The notes under the pieces are model-generated. The model did no database searches. It worked only from the letters and a program-made list of their open reading frames with translations, and was not told the DNA's origin. From Phaeosaccion multiseriatum (Eukaryota > Ochrophyta, other classes), in the NCBI GenBank assembly GCA_965112735.1, contig OZ218952.1, forward strand, positions 4,154,001 through 4,218,000: a stretch of 64,000 nucleotides of DNA. Direction: 5' to 3'. Shown one piece after another: positions 1-18,871 of the stretch. Both the position numbers and the translations under genes were made by a program. The first letter of the stretch is position 1. Each line of letters begins with the position of its first letter.

Positions 1-490
1 GACTCAAGGCGCCGTCGAGGTTACCATTGTGACTGCCAGCACCCGCGCACCCATTGAGCCCGACAACATCACCATCAGCGTCGACATTGAAACCCTTGTC
101 AACCTTCACGACGACGCCGGACCTTCGGATGAAGTGGAGCGTCGGCTGGCGGAGGGAGATGCACCCCCCGTAGCCATCAGCGCCGCTGTTGGGGGCCTCT
201 TGGACACGATAGCAGAGGCGGTGGGAGATGCCTTGGACGAGATCGCTTCCGGCGCTGCTGCCGTCGGCGTTGAAAGCTTCTCCATGGTCGAGACGGCCGA
301 CGCCGACGGCCTCCCCGACACGACGTCTTACCGTCTGAGCTACACAATGGTCTTCGTCGTGCCCGCGGGTATTGATCCCGACCCGGCAGACCTCGTCGTC
401 ACCACCACGGTCATGGTCCAGGAGTCAATTGTGGATCAGATGGAAGGGGTCGAGGTTGCCATGATCAGTGCCACCCCCTCTGTACTCACC
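1..490 (+). repeat. Near-identical exon segment, copy 1 of a tandem duplication (copy 2 at 1439-1930)
   Basis: Bases 1 to about 490 repeat at an offset of 1438 with only a few substitutions, for example aacatc versus accatc near 69/1507 and cgtctg versus agtctg near 332/1770. Each copy encodes one full unnamed surface domain, and the duplication keeps the reading frame. Confidence 0.9.
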
Positions 491-3400
491 GCTACCCCAA
501 CACCGGTGTCATTGCCAGCGTCATTTTCAGACACTGGTGCGCCAACACCGGCGCCAGCTTTCGATGAAGTATCGTTTCCATCCACTTCCTGGGAGACCTT
601 TGCGCCAACAAGTGCGCCAACACCGACGCCAGCGTCCTATCTGTGAGTACTCCCCCGCCTCTGTCGAGGGTCTGTAAGCACTGTGATGAGGCTAATAGGT
701 GTATCAGGTGCATACATGGACTAGCACACGGGTTTAGGGGCGCAGCGGTGATTTCAGTTTCAGTTTCGATAGGGACTCCTCTGTTTGCCCCACCCCCGCC
801 CGACTGTCGCTCGCTCCTCGCCCCCCTCCGTCATGCTCTCCTCATCTCGAGGGCTAAAAGGGTGACCCTTTGCAGAGTGTGCGTCCCTTTGCTTGCCCCT
901 CTCGACCGCTGCTCGCTCCTCTACCCGGCCCCTGCTTGCCTGACCCTCTCCTCGCCCCTCCCCTTGTCCTCCGCTGTCGTACCCTCGTGTCTTGCGCCTG
1001 CAGCGGGGACACAGAAACCATCACCGTGGACTTTGACGTCATCGTCAATGTCCATGATGACTTTATGGGCGACGATGACGGCCACGACGACTTCAGCAAC
1101 TACAATGACGACTACTACAACGACGGCAGGAGTGGCAGAAGGGGTCTTCTGCGTCGGCTGGCGGAGGGGGATGCGCCTACCTCCGACTTGAGTAAAGAGC
1201 TTCAGCTCTTCCTAGACGATGAAGCACGGGATATGGCGGGTGTTGTGAGCGCTGTGGACTACAGCGTTCAAGACTTCTTCATGGTCGAGACGGCCGACAT
1301 CGATGGCCTCCCCGACACGACATCTTACAGTGTGAGCTTCGCCATGGTCTTCACTGTGCCTGTGGGCGTTGACACCAACTCAGCCGGAGGGCTCGTGGTC
1401 AGTAGCATGGCAGAGATACTTGGGAATGTCGGAGAAGCGACTCAAGGCGCCGTCGAGGTTACCATTGTGACTGCCAGCACCCGCGCACCCATTGAGCCCG
1501 ACACCATCACCATCAGCGTCGACATTGAAACCCTTGTCAACCTTCACGACGACGCCGGACCTTCGGATGAAGTGGAGCGTCGGCTGGCGGAGGGAGATGC
1601 ACCCCCCGTAGCCATCAGCGCCGCTGTTGGGGGCCTCTTGGACACGATAGCAGAGGCGGTGGGAGATGCCTTGGACGAGATCGCTTCCGGCGCTGCTGCC
1701 GTCGGCGTTGAAAGCTTCTCCATGGTCGAGACGGCAGACGCCGACGGCCTCCCCGACACGACGTCTTACAGTCTGAGCTACACAATGGTCTTCGTCGTGC
1801 CCGCGGGTATTGATCCCGACCCGGCAGACCTCGTCGTCACCACCACGGTCATGGTCCAGGAGTCAATTGTGGATCAGATGGAAGGGGTCGAGGTTGCCAT
1901 GATCAGTGCCACCCCCTCTGTACTCACCGCTGCCCCGACACCGGCACCCACCCCAGCGTCAACTCCGGTAAGCAATGGCCATACATGTCTCTTCACGCGA
2001 CGAGTCGCACCGAAAACTTTGCTTACTGAGTTGCTTCCTCTCGTAGCTTCTTCTTCTGACCTGCGCCTCCTTTCGTGTCTCCCGTTCTGCCACTGCTTGG
2101 TCTTTGAAGGTCCCGACGATGGCAGCCCAAACGTAAGTACTCCCCCACCTCCATCGAGTCTTGTCCTCCAGGCTCAGGGTGGGCTCATGCCACAGCACTG
2201 AGCGAGTCGATAAGCGCTTTGTGAGAGCTGTCTGCCTTGAGGGGCGTATGGGTGATGCCAGTTTCAGTTTCAGTTTCGACAGGGACTCCTCTGTTTGCTC
2301 CACCCCCGCCCGACTGTCGCTCGCTCCTGGCACCCCTCCTTCATGCTCTCCTCATCTCAGGGTGTTAAAAGGGTGACCCTTTGCAAAGTGTACATCCCTT
2401 TGCCGGCCCCTCTCGACCCTCTCGTTTCTCTGTCCGACCCCTACTGTGGTATGAACCCCCTCACCCCTCCTCCCTTCTTTCACTGTCATTCCCCTCCTGC
2501 CCCGCACCTAACCATCTCCGGGCTGCTAGCGGGGAAACAGAAGTCATCACCATGGACTTTGAACTGATTGCCACTGTTCATGACGACTTCGAGCTTCTAT
2601 TCACCACAAGCGACATCCTATCGGAGCTTATGGACGACATTGCCGAGCATTTGGCGGCCGATGTGTTGAGCGCTGTTGACTTCAGCATCCAAGACTTGTC
2701 CATGATCGAGACGGCCGACACCGACAGCCTCCTCGACGCGACGTCTTACAGAGTGAGCTACGCAACGGTCTTTGATGTGCCCGTGTCCGGGGGCATGGAT
2801 TCCGACTCAGCAGGGCTCGTCATCGGCACTGTGGTGGAAATGCTTGAGGCAAGGGCAGCGGAAACCCAAGGCGGTCTCGACTTCATCCTTGTCAGCGTTA
2901 GCACCCGACAAGTGAGCGCTGCCCCGACTGCAGCCCCAACACCGACACCCATCGCCACCAATGTGGCGACAGTCTCGCCGCAGGGAGACGCCGAGGACTG
3001 CGAGTGCGACTTGACAGGCCTCAGTGGGGCAAACACGGACGAGCTCCAAGCCTCCGGATTCGAGCTCTTTTGCGACACGCGCTGCCTCGGCCCGGAACCC
3101 TACCCCAACGGCGGACTGTGAGTGTATCAGGACGACTGAGTGAGGTTGTGTGTGTGTGTGTGTGAGTGTGTGTGTTTCTTTTCGGTGCTGTATTGGTTGA
3201 AGAGGGTGCGGCCCTAGGGCCTCTCTCACCTTTTCAACGAAGTGCAGCGCAGAGGCTTTCTTGTGCTTTTGAATTTCCGAAAGCTGCGCCATGGGATTGT
3301 ACTCGCGGATTTTCAAATTCTCCCTATTTCTTCCCCTCTCCTTCACACACACACGCACGCACGCACGCACACACACATGCACGTACACATACCCGTACAC

Positions 3401-4758
3401 ATACACAGGTGGTGCAACATGTTTGGCTTGAGCCAGTGTATTCGAAGTTGCTACACCACCGCTGGTGCTGCTGCCTACCTCGCCGCCAGCCCTGACCATA
3501 CTTGCGACAGCGTCATCGTGTGCGCCGGGGCCGAGTGCTTCGAGGACAGCGAGGCCCCTTCTGTCGAGGACAGCGAGGCTGCTATAGTGCCCCCCACTAT
3601 AGCTTCGACTGAGACACTGACCGAGGCGCCGACTGAGCCATCGATGGAAGCACCAACGACGGTGAGTGACGTCCCTAATCAATACTGCCTACTCCTGACT
3701 GACTGTTAAATGTGCTCTGAGGAGCGAGGGCTTCGGCGAAGTCACCCCACCCCCACCCCACCCCACGGGGCATCGTTGCTGACGTGCCTGCTCTCTTCTA
3801 TTGGTGTCCCATCCCTACCCCTAGGCTCCTACCGTACCACCTACGACAGCTCCGACTACTCTGACCCCCACCAAGGCCCCTACCGCGGCCCCCGCAGCCG
3901 CCTCTCCCACTCCTTCGCCCGGAGGCTGCACGACTGCCGAGGACTGTTACGCTCGGGCCAGTGAATCGGATACCGAATACCTCGAGGACAACAAGAACGG
4001 TGCGTGCTAGAGCAGAGGTGGGGGCAGGCGGGTGCAAGCAGGGACGGCGGTCTTGCTTCAAAGGTGCGGGAGCGCCTGGAGTGAGAGCCACCTGGAGCGG
4101 GCTTCTCTTGGCTCCCCTTTCGCTCCCTTGCCTCCCCTCTCGACGAGCGTCCTATTCGCTCACCACCCTCGCTTCCTGCCCCGTTCATCACCCGCCCCTC
4201 ACTCGTTCCTCACTCGTTCGCTCTCGCCCCATCGCACACCACCAGAGCTGTACTGCGACCCCACCTGCTCGGAGGACGGCACCTCGTACGGAGGCCTTCT
4301 CTGCGACATGTTCGAACTCGGCCAAGACTGCCGGGGGTGTTACCTCGAAGCAGGTATGTGCATGCGTGCATGCATGCGTGCGTGGGTGCGAGTGTGCACG
4401 CGGGTTTGCTACTTTGTGTGTGCGCGCGTTTGGGAAGACCTCCGCTCCTCTCACCTAGCACCCCCAACCCCCCCCCCTCATCCCTTCACTCTCGTCCGCC
4501 CTTCCCTTAGGTGCCCAGGAGTACCTGGCCCTCAATCCCACGCTCAAGTGTGACGTCATCAATATGTGCGAGGGAGAGCCTGCTTGCACAGAGCCAGACT
4601 CCTCCGAGAGCAGCCTCCTAGAGCAGAGCAGCAGCGGCTCCGGCGGCAGTGGCGTGTCGGGCGGGGCGTTGGCCGGAATCGTGATTGGGTGTGTCGCTGG
4701 TGTTGTTGCAATTGGTGCGGGGCTGAGGGTGGCCGCCAAACGCAGGGCAGAGCCGTAG
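1..4758 (+). CDS. Modular cell-surface protein, 5' partial (paralogue of 5498-14307)
   Basis: Function is unknown. Exons read as 1-642, 1004-1967, 2110-2132, 2530-3117, 3409-3661, 3825-3999, 4246-4353 and 4511-4758 (TAG); the 5' end lies outside the window. The order of parts is: copies of an unnamed domain of about 150 residues (each with a core like SFSMVETADADGLPDTTSY, often preceded by RRLAEGDAPP), a short Pro/Thr linker, a Cys-rich module (EDCECDLTG to GAEC, containing WCNMFGL and CYTT), a second Pro/Thr stalk, another Cys-rich module (CDMFELGQDCRGCY), a Ser/Gly stretch, and a C-terminal helix rich in Gly/Val/Ala/Ile followed by the basic tail AAKRRAEP. The helix plus short basic tail suggests a type I membrane protein with an extracellular array of modules. 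All junctions keep frame and match those of the downstream paralogue. No family name is recognised for the large domain. Confidence 0.84.
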
Positions 4759-5497
4759 TTGCACGATTGTTTTGTGGCTCTCTGTCTCAACATTTTCTTT
4801 CTCCGTGCTTGTTTAGATGTCATATTTGTGTTGCTGTAATAATAATGTGTTATTTGTCGCAGTAAGAGTAACCACTCACCTCCAAGGAAAGGAAAAGTCG
4901 GCCCCTGACAAGGTTCTGAGCCACCCAGGTTCCAGGTTCTGGGATAATGAGGGCCAGGGTCCAGGTGTGGTGTGTGTGTGGGGGGGGGTTAGCTAGGGGC
5001 CGATAAAAGCTAAGTGCAGTGCCACTAATGTAAAAGAGATTAAACGGAGGATTGTAATCCCCTTCCCCACCCCTACCTGGGGAGCGTAACAAAAACGACT
5101 CAACTCGGCGATGGAGGCACTTTAGGGGGAGGGGGGGGGCTCTGGGCTGCAAGACACCCTTACGTAAGACCCGCATGGCCCTTACGTAAGGAACAGGACT
5201 TTCAGTTTGTTAGGCCTCCTCGGCTCCAGGCGAGGTTTCTCTGGCCCCCGATAATAAGCAGAAGCCACCGAAAACAAGAACCCAGGGGCTGGGCCTGCGG
5301 CTTCAGAAGCCAGCAGGACAATAGCGAAGCCCCCCCCCCCCGCCCCCTCTAATTTTTTTCTCCCTGAGAAGAAGCCATTTGGATTAGAAGTGACAGTTAC
5401 AGTTTCAGTTTGCTGGTTTTCTGTTTTTATTATTGTGTTCTCCCGACCTTCCCCAGCCTTCCCTCCAACCACACACAACACACTCGTACGCGGAAAG
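4759..5497. other. Intergenic region between the two surface-protein genes, with dispersed repeat
   Basis: No gene is seen here. The first 100 bases are probably 3' UTR. From 4898 (TCGGCCCCTGACAAGG) to about 5385 lies repeat-like sequence. Its 5217-5340 part (tccaggcgaggtttctctgg, cccccgataataagcagaag) is clearly related to 47036-47155. The last 100 bases carry T/C-rich sequence before the start codon at 5498. Confidence 0.6.
4898..5385. repeat. Dispersed repeat (family also at 46860-47200)
   Basis: It begins with TCGGCCCCTGACAAGG, the same terminal motif found at the inverted-repeat elements at 40620 and 56539. It then carries purine/pyrimidine-alternating GC modules (GGCTTCAGAAGCCAGCAGG and similar) shared with 47036-47180. 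No matching right-hand inverted end was found nearby, so this is probably a truncated or composite copy. Confidence 0.55.
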
Positions 5498-14307
<8,810 letters not shown>

Positions 14308-14816
14308 GTCGCAAAATTATTTACCACCCTTCCATTACAGTTGTAAGTGTTTTTTATTTGTCGCGTTCCCTCCCTCCCTCCACTTGTGGTCGGAGATTTG
14401 CCGTATTCTGTTTGTTTCGTTGCTTTAGAGCAACAAAGTGGAATTTGGACCGATATTTTCTTTATAATAATAGTTTACCTTTGCTTTTTTAATACTCGAT
14501 TTGCGTAAGAATCGCCCAAATCGCCCGTTTTTTGGGTCGGGCATCAAGGGGGTCGAAAGGGAGTGCTCTTGCAGAAATGCTGACAAGTACAGTGTTGTAG
14601 CAAGGGTAGGGAAGGGCAAAGCCCCGGAGTTTTGCGAAAAAAAAAAAAAAAAAAAAATTCTGTTCCTTGATACTGTAAAAACAACAACAATTGCTATTAC
14701 ATTGTACAAAATTGGTGAAACTCAAACTGATTCCCGGGGGCCTCTTCCTCTCTCCCTTCCCTTCCTTCGCTTTTCCTCTCTTGCTGTACCAATTGCAGCC
14801 CTTGTGCACCTCCGAG
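14308..14816. other. Intergenic region with a dispersed repeat
   Basis: Convergence of 3' UTR and promoter sequence; no gene. It holds the repeat at 14491-14617 and a poly-A run at about 14637-14657. The plastid-protein gene starts at 14817. Confidence 0.6.
14491..14617 (+). repeat. Dispersed repeat matching the inverted-repeat element at 37813-38066
   Basis: ACTCGATTTGCGTAAGAATC is followed by GAGTGCTCTTGCAGAAATGC and then TGACAAGTA. The same blocks occur in the same order on the minus strand of 37960-38066, so this is a second copy of one family in opposite orientation. Confidence 0.82.
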
Positions 14817-17088
14817 ATGGCGTTTGCTTCCCATGCAGTGGTGGCTGCGGCCGCAGCGGTGCTGCTGCTGCTGAGCTCCTGCGTGCAGGCTTTCGCGCCC
14901 ACTGGCGGGCTCACACGTGTTGGTGAGTGGGGCATGCGAGCAGCTATGGGAAGCGGGAGAGGAGAGGGGGCGTATTGAGGACGTAGACCAGGATTCAACC
15001 GCGGACCTGCTCAGGAGCTTTGTAGAAGTGGAAAGATCGAGAGATTGAAGCGAGATTGGGAGGAGAGTTGAAGTGATGTGGACACGCATTCACATTGGGA
15101 GCACGGTTGCATGCCGGTGCTGCTGCTCCACATCCTCCTCCGTTTTCTCCTACTACTGCCATTAAACCACCTTCTCGTTCTCGTCCGTATCATTCAGCTC
15201 TACTTTGACACACTCTCCCCACCTCCTCCCCCACCCCCCTTTGCAGGCATTAGTCCAGTGGAGTCCTCCGTAGCCAGCAGCAGGGGCTGCGGCAAAGTCA
15301 GAGGCGCGTGGGGTAGCGCAAATTGCGGTAAAAGCAGCAGCAACGGCAGAGTCGGTTTGGCACCTTTGTACATGGCGAAAAAACCCAAGACCAAAAAAGC
15401 TAAAGCTGGGGGGGGGCTGCCGGGGGTGGGCAGTCTGAAGCAGAAGCTGAAAAAGGGCGGCAAGACAGAGGCCCTGTCGGAGAAGGCTCTGCGAGCGAAG
15501 CAGGCCAAGTTGTACAGGCTGCTCGGCCTCTCTGTGGACGCTAGCCCCGCGGATATGCAAGAAGCTGCCGAGAGGTCAGTGTGGTCTCTCCCTCTCCGTG
15601 TGTGTATCGTGCGTTTCTTTTTTTGTGTCATTCTGGGTGCTCCATCTCGTAGGCGAATTAGGTAGTACTCCTTCTATTGCTCAGACAGGCTCAAGCTGGC
15701 TTTTGGTGGACGAAGTGAAACTCTGCTGCGCCAGGAAGGGAGTGGTCGCTGCTGGCTCCGTGGTTCACGTGCTTTTACCTCTCTCTTTGTGCATTTGTTG
15801 TGTGTGTCTGTGTGTGCGTGCGTGTGCGGGCTTGTCTCTTGATGCGCAGGTTGAAGGAGAAGTACAAGGACAACGTCCAGGAGAGGGTCAAAGTCGAAAT
15901 TGTAAGTAAACCCTGAGCTGTTGACACCCGCGTCGAAAGAGCCGTCGGGCTAGCCTCTGTCATCGACGCTCCATACCGACAACTCGGGAGTGGGGTCTTC
16001 ACGACGTGTGTCGACATGTTACATCACAGCGCTGTCCTGTACTTTTGGAGTTACGCAGCTTTTTAATTTGGGACCCTCTCCCACAGTCACCCCATGCCTG
16101 AACTGCTTCCATGTACTACCAGCTCACATGCTCCCCCTCTCTTTCTGCTATGCCCCGTGCACCATTATCGTGTGAGCACACCCTCCTCACCTCGTCTCCT
16201 CTGATTGGACCCCCAGACCGCCGCCTCCCTCTGCAGTCGATCATTGATACTAACGCCTGTACACCACTTCCCTACCCCTCCCCCTCCTCTCCCGGGTGCG
16301 CATTGCTACACCCGTCCTCCTCCCTGGCTCCCTCCTGTGTCCCTCACTCCCTCCCGTGCAGGTTGAGGACCAGATTAACGAGATGCTCATGCAAATGCGC
16401 ATGTCGGGCGTGATTAAGGGCAAGAAGAATAAGACTGCTGAGAAGGCGCGCAAGTCGGTGTCGAAGAAGAAGAACAAGGCTTGGTGAGTCAGTGAGTCAG
16501 GGAGTGGGTCAGTGCGTGAGTGGATGGGTCAGTGTGTCAGTCAGCCAGCCAGTGAGTGGGTCAGTCAGTCAGTCCGTGAGTGAGTGGGTGGGTGGATCAG
16601 TGCGTGAGTGAGTCGGTTAGCCAGTGAGTGGGTCAGTCAGTCAGTCAGTGAGTGGGTGGGTCAGTTAGTTAGTGAGTCAATGAATGGGGTCACTGGGTCT
16701 GTGAGCGAGTGAGTGGGTCAGTGAGCGAATGAGTGGGCAGTGCGTGAGTGAGTCAGTCAGCGAGTGACTTGGCCAGTGAGCCTCCCTCGAGAGAGTGGTG
16801 TTGGTGAGGGCGTGAAAGTCACGCGTACATACACTTCTCTCGACCGACTTTTCGCGTGAAGGGCTTGGATGGAAGCTCGGACAAACGGAGGGAGGGGGCA
16901 GGACCCCAACCCCTGTGGGGAATGAATGCACTCCTCCACATCATGTCCACTTCCCTTCCCTTCCTTCTCTGCTTCCCTCTGCCCATTACATTTGCATCTG
17001 GCCTTAATTCTCCGTCATCCCCTCTCCTTCTCTCACCCATCCTCGTAACGCCCTCCGTCCCCTCCCCGCTCGCGCGCGCCGTCTCGAC

Positions 17089-17119
<31 letters not shown>

Positions 17120-18087
17120 ACACAACGACACAAAAAAAGGTACACCAAACTCTTCAAACCGCCAAAGTGGATATACCCGTTCCTCAACAAGCCCACCAAG
17201 GAGGACATTATCAAAAAGACTTTGTACTTTGCCGCCTACTCTGCGGCAGTCGCCGGGTTCGCAGAGACGCGCCCCATCCTCATGATTATGGCTGGTGCAA
17301 CAACGGTAGGCTTCCTCGGGGCCAACGGGGCGCCTCCCCTGCCCAGGGATGAGACAGGAAGGGTGTCCGAAATTGTCGTCCCCAGCAAGTTCACCTCTCT
17401 CTCTGCACTGGGCATCGTCACGTCTATTGCTGTGGTGAGTTATTGCCCGGTTTAGCTTGGCTTGGCTTGGGATGAGGTCGCGAGTTAGGTCCAGCCGTGT
17501 CGCAAAGCAAAGTCTGTCGAGCCTGCGCACGTGTCTGTCTGTCCGCCGCCCGTCCGTTTGTGCTGTTTTTAAAGCCCACGTCGTGTCTCTCTGTTGCCAA
17601 CCCCCTCGCCCAGAGCACCATCTTCTGACCTCAATGAGCCACTGTCTCCCTCCCTCTCTCTACCTTCTCTCTCCCTCTCCCTCCCTTCTCTACCTTCTCT
17701 CTCCCTCTCTCTCTCTTCTCTCTCTCCCTCTCCTCTCTCCTCCTCTCCTCTCTCTCTCCCTCTCCTCTCTCTTCTCTCTCTCCCTCTCTCGTCTCTCTCT
17801 CTCTCTCTCTTCCTGCTTTCCTTCCCAATTTGTCGTTCGTCCCGCCCCTGCCTCCCCCCCGACCGTTCCAAACTCTTCCCCTTGGGTCACAGGTTGGTGA
17901 TCTGCTCGGGAACATCCTTGCTGTGATTGTAGGGGAGAAGTGGGTGTCGGCAACTTCCCTCTCTTTCACCGTCTGTTGTTCCATGTTCTGGTTCTGCTCA
18001 GTGTTCCTGACGACGTGGCGAGAACAGGGATCAACGAGGAGAGCGGGACCAGGAGGGGGAGGGAACAGGACCCTCCTGGGCGGATAA
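14817..18087 (+). CDS. CPP1-like plastid J-like domain membrane protein
   Basis: Exons 14817-14922, 15247-15574, 15850-15901, 16362-16483, 17140-17434 and 17893-18087 (TAA) join to 365 codons. The N-terminus is a signal peptide (VVAAAAAVLLLLSSCVQA) followed at once by FAPTGG, the Phe-type transit motif of secondary red plastids. After a Lys-rich linker comes a J-like domain (YRLLGLSVDASPADMQEA) without an HPD tripeptide, a basic segment, then at least three hydrophobic segments (TLYFAAYSAAVAGFA; ILMIMAGATTVGFLGA; SALGIVTSIAVV and the last exon). This layout matches the CPP1/DUF3353 family (chaperone-like protein of POR1), which in plants stabilises the light-dependent protochlorophyllide reductase at plastid membranes. 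That role is inferred here. The fourth intron (16484-17139) is filled with a GTGAGTCA-type repeat. Confidence 0.85.
16484..16790. repeat. Intronic minisatellite built of splice-donor-like units
   Basis: From the donor at 16484 onward the sequence is made of variants of GTGAGTCAGT / GTGGGTCAGT for about 300 bases. It consists of direct, imperfect short units with no coding potential. The opposite-strand version of a similar unit fills 35640-35945. Confidence 0.85.
17640..17820. repeat. CT-rich simple repeat in the last intron of the CPP1-like gene
   Basis: About 180 bases of TCTCTCCCT-type sequence on the sense strand lie ahead of the acceptor at 17892. It probably serves as an extended polypyrimidine tract. 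Confidence 0.8.
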
Positions 18088-18871
18088 GGATGACAAAATG
18101 AAATGAACAGCGTTTTAATGGCGGGAAGAATGGCATGGGACGGGAAGGCTGAGCGCCGGCGCCGGGACGAGCAGATGGGAGTTTCGCGCTGTGCTTGCTA
18201 CGATCGGCGCTGTGCTCTTGGTGTGAGGGGCCGGGCCCACAGGGAAGCAAGGAAGTCAGGCACTTAGTTTTTTGGGGGCACACTCGTAGCTTTGCTTCGT
18301 GTTACCCATCCGCCGTGAGAATTGAGTGCCGGACAAGAGTCGAAGGAGAAGGAGACGAGAGCGCACAGCAGCAACAGCCGGGCGACGAGCAAAGGAAGGC
18401 ATGACGCTGTCGGGTGCAAAGGGTGGGGGGGGTGAGAGAAAAGGGAGGGGGGGTGGATGGGAGGGAAAATGAAGGAAAGGGCGTTTCTTCGACGACAAAG
18501 GCTGCCCCGCACGCCGTACCATACGAAAACTATGCATTAATATAATCACTAAAATAGAGTTTTAATATAACAAAATTAACGAAGGCTTCTCCTTCTCCCC
18601 TCGAAGGCTAGAAGTGGTCGTTGTTGTGGTGATGGCCCGGCTGGCTGTTGCTTGCTTGGCTTGCTGCAGCTCAGCGACGGGTCATAAAAAATCGTCACAT
18701 GTGCCCTCACACGAAACAATCCTAACGTTGCAACTCTGTAGCCCCTAGCGCCCTACCAAGTGCTTAGGTGAGGGCCTTCCCTACAAAATACTTCTCAGTA
18801 TTAAGCGTATACTCACTCTTTCCACACACTCGGCCTAACTAACTCTCTCTCCTCATTCCCCTTTTCACCAC
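18088..18871. other. Convergent 3' intergenic region
   Basis: This is the space between the stops of the CPP1-like gene (+) and the unrecognised gene (-). Nothing convincing as a gene was seen. It contains an AT-rich stretch around 18530-18580 and a G-rich tract at 18420-18470. Confidence 0.6.
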
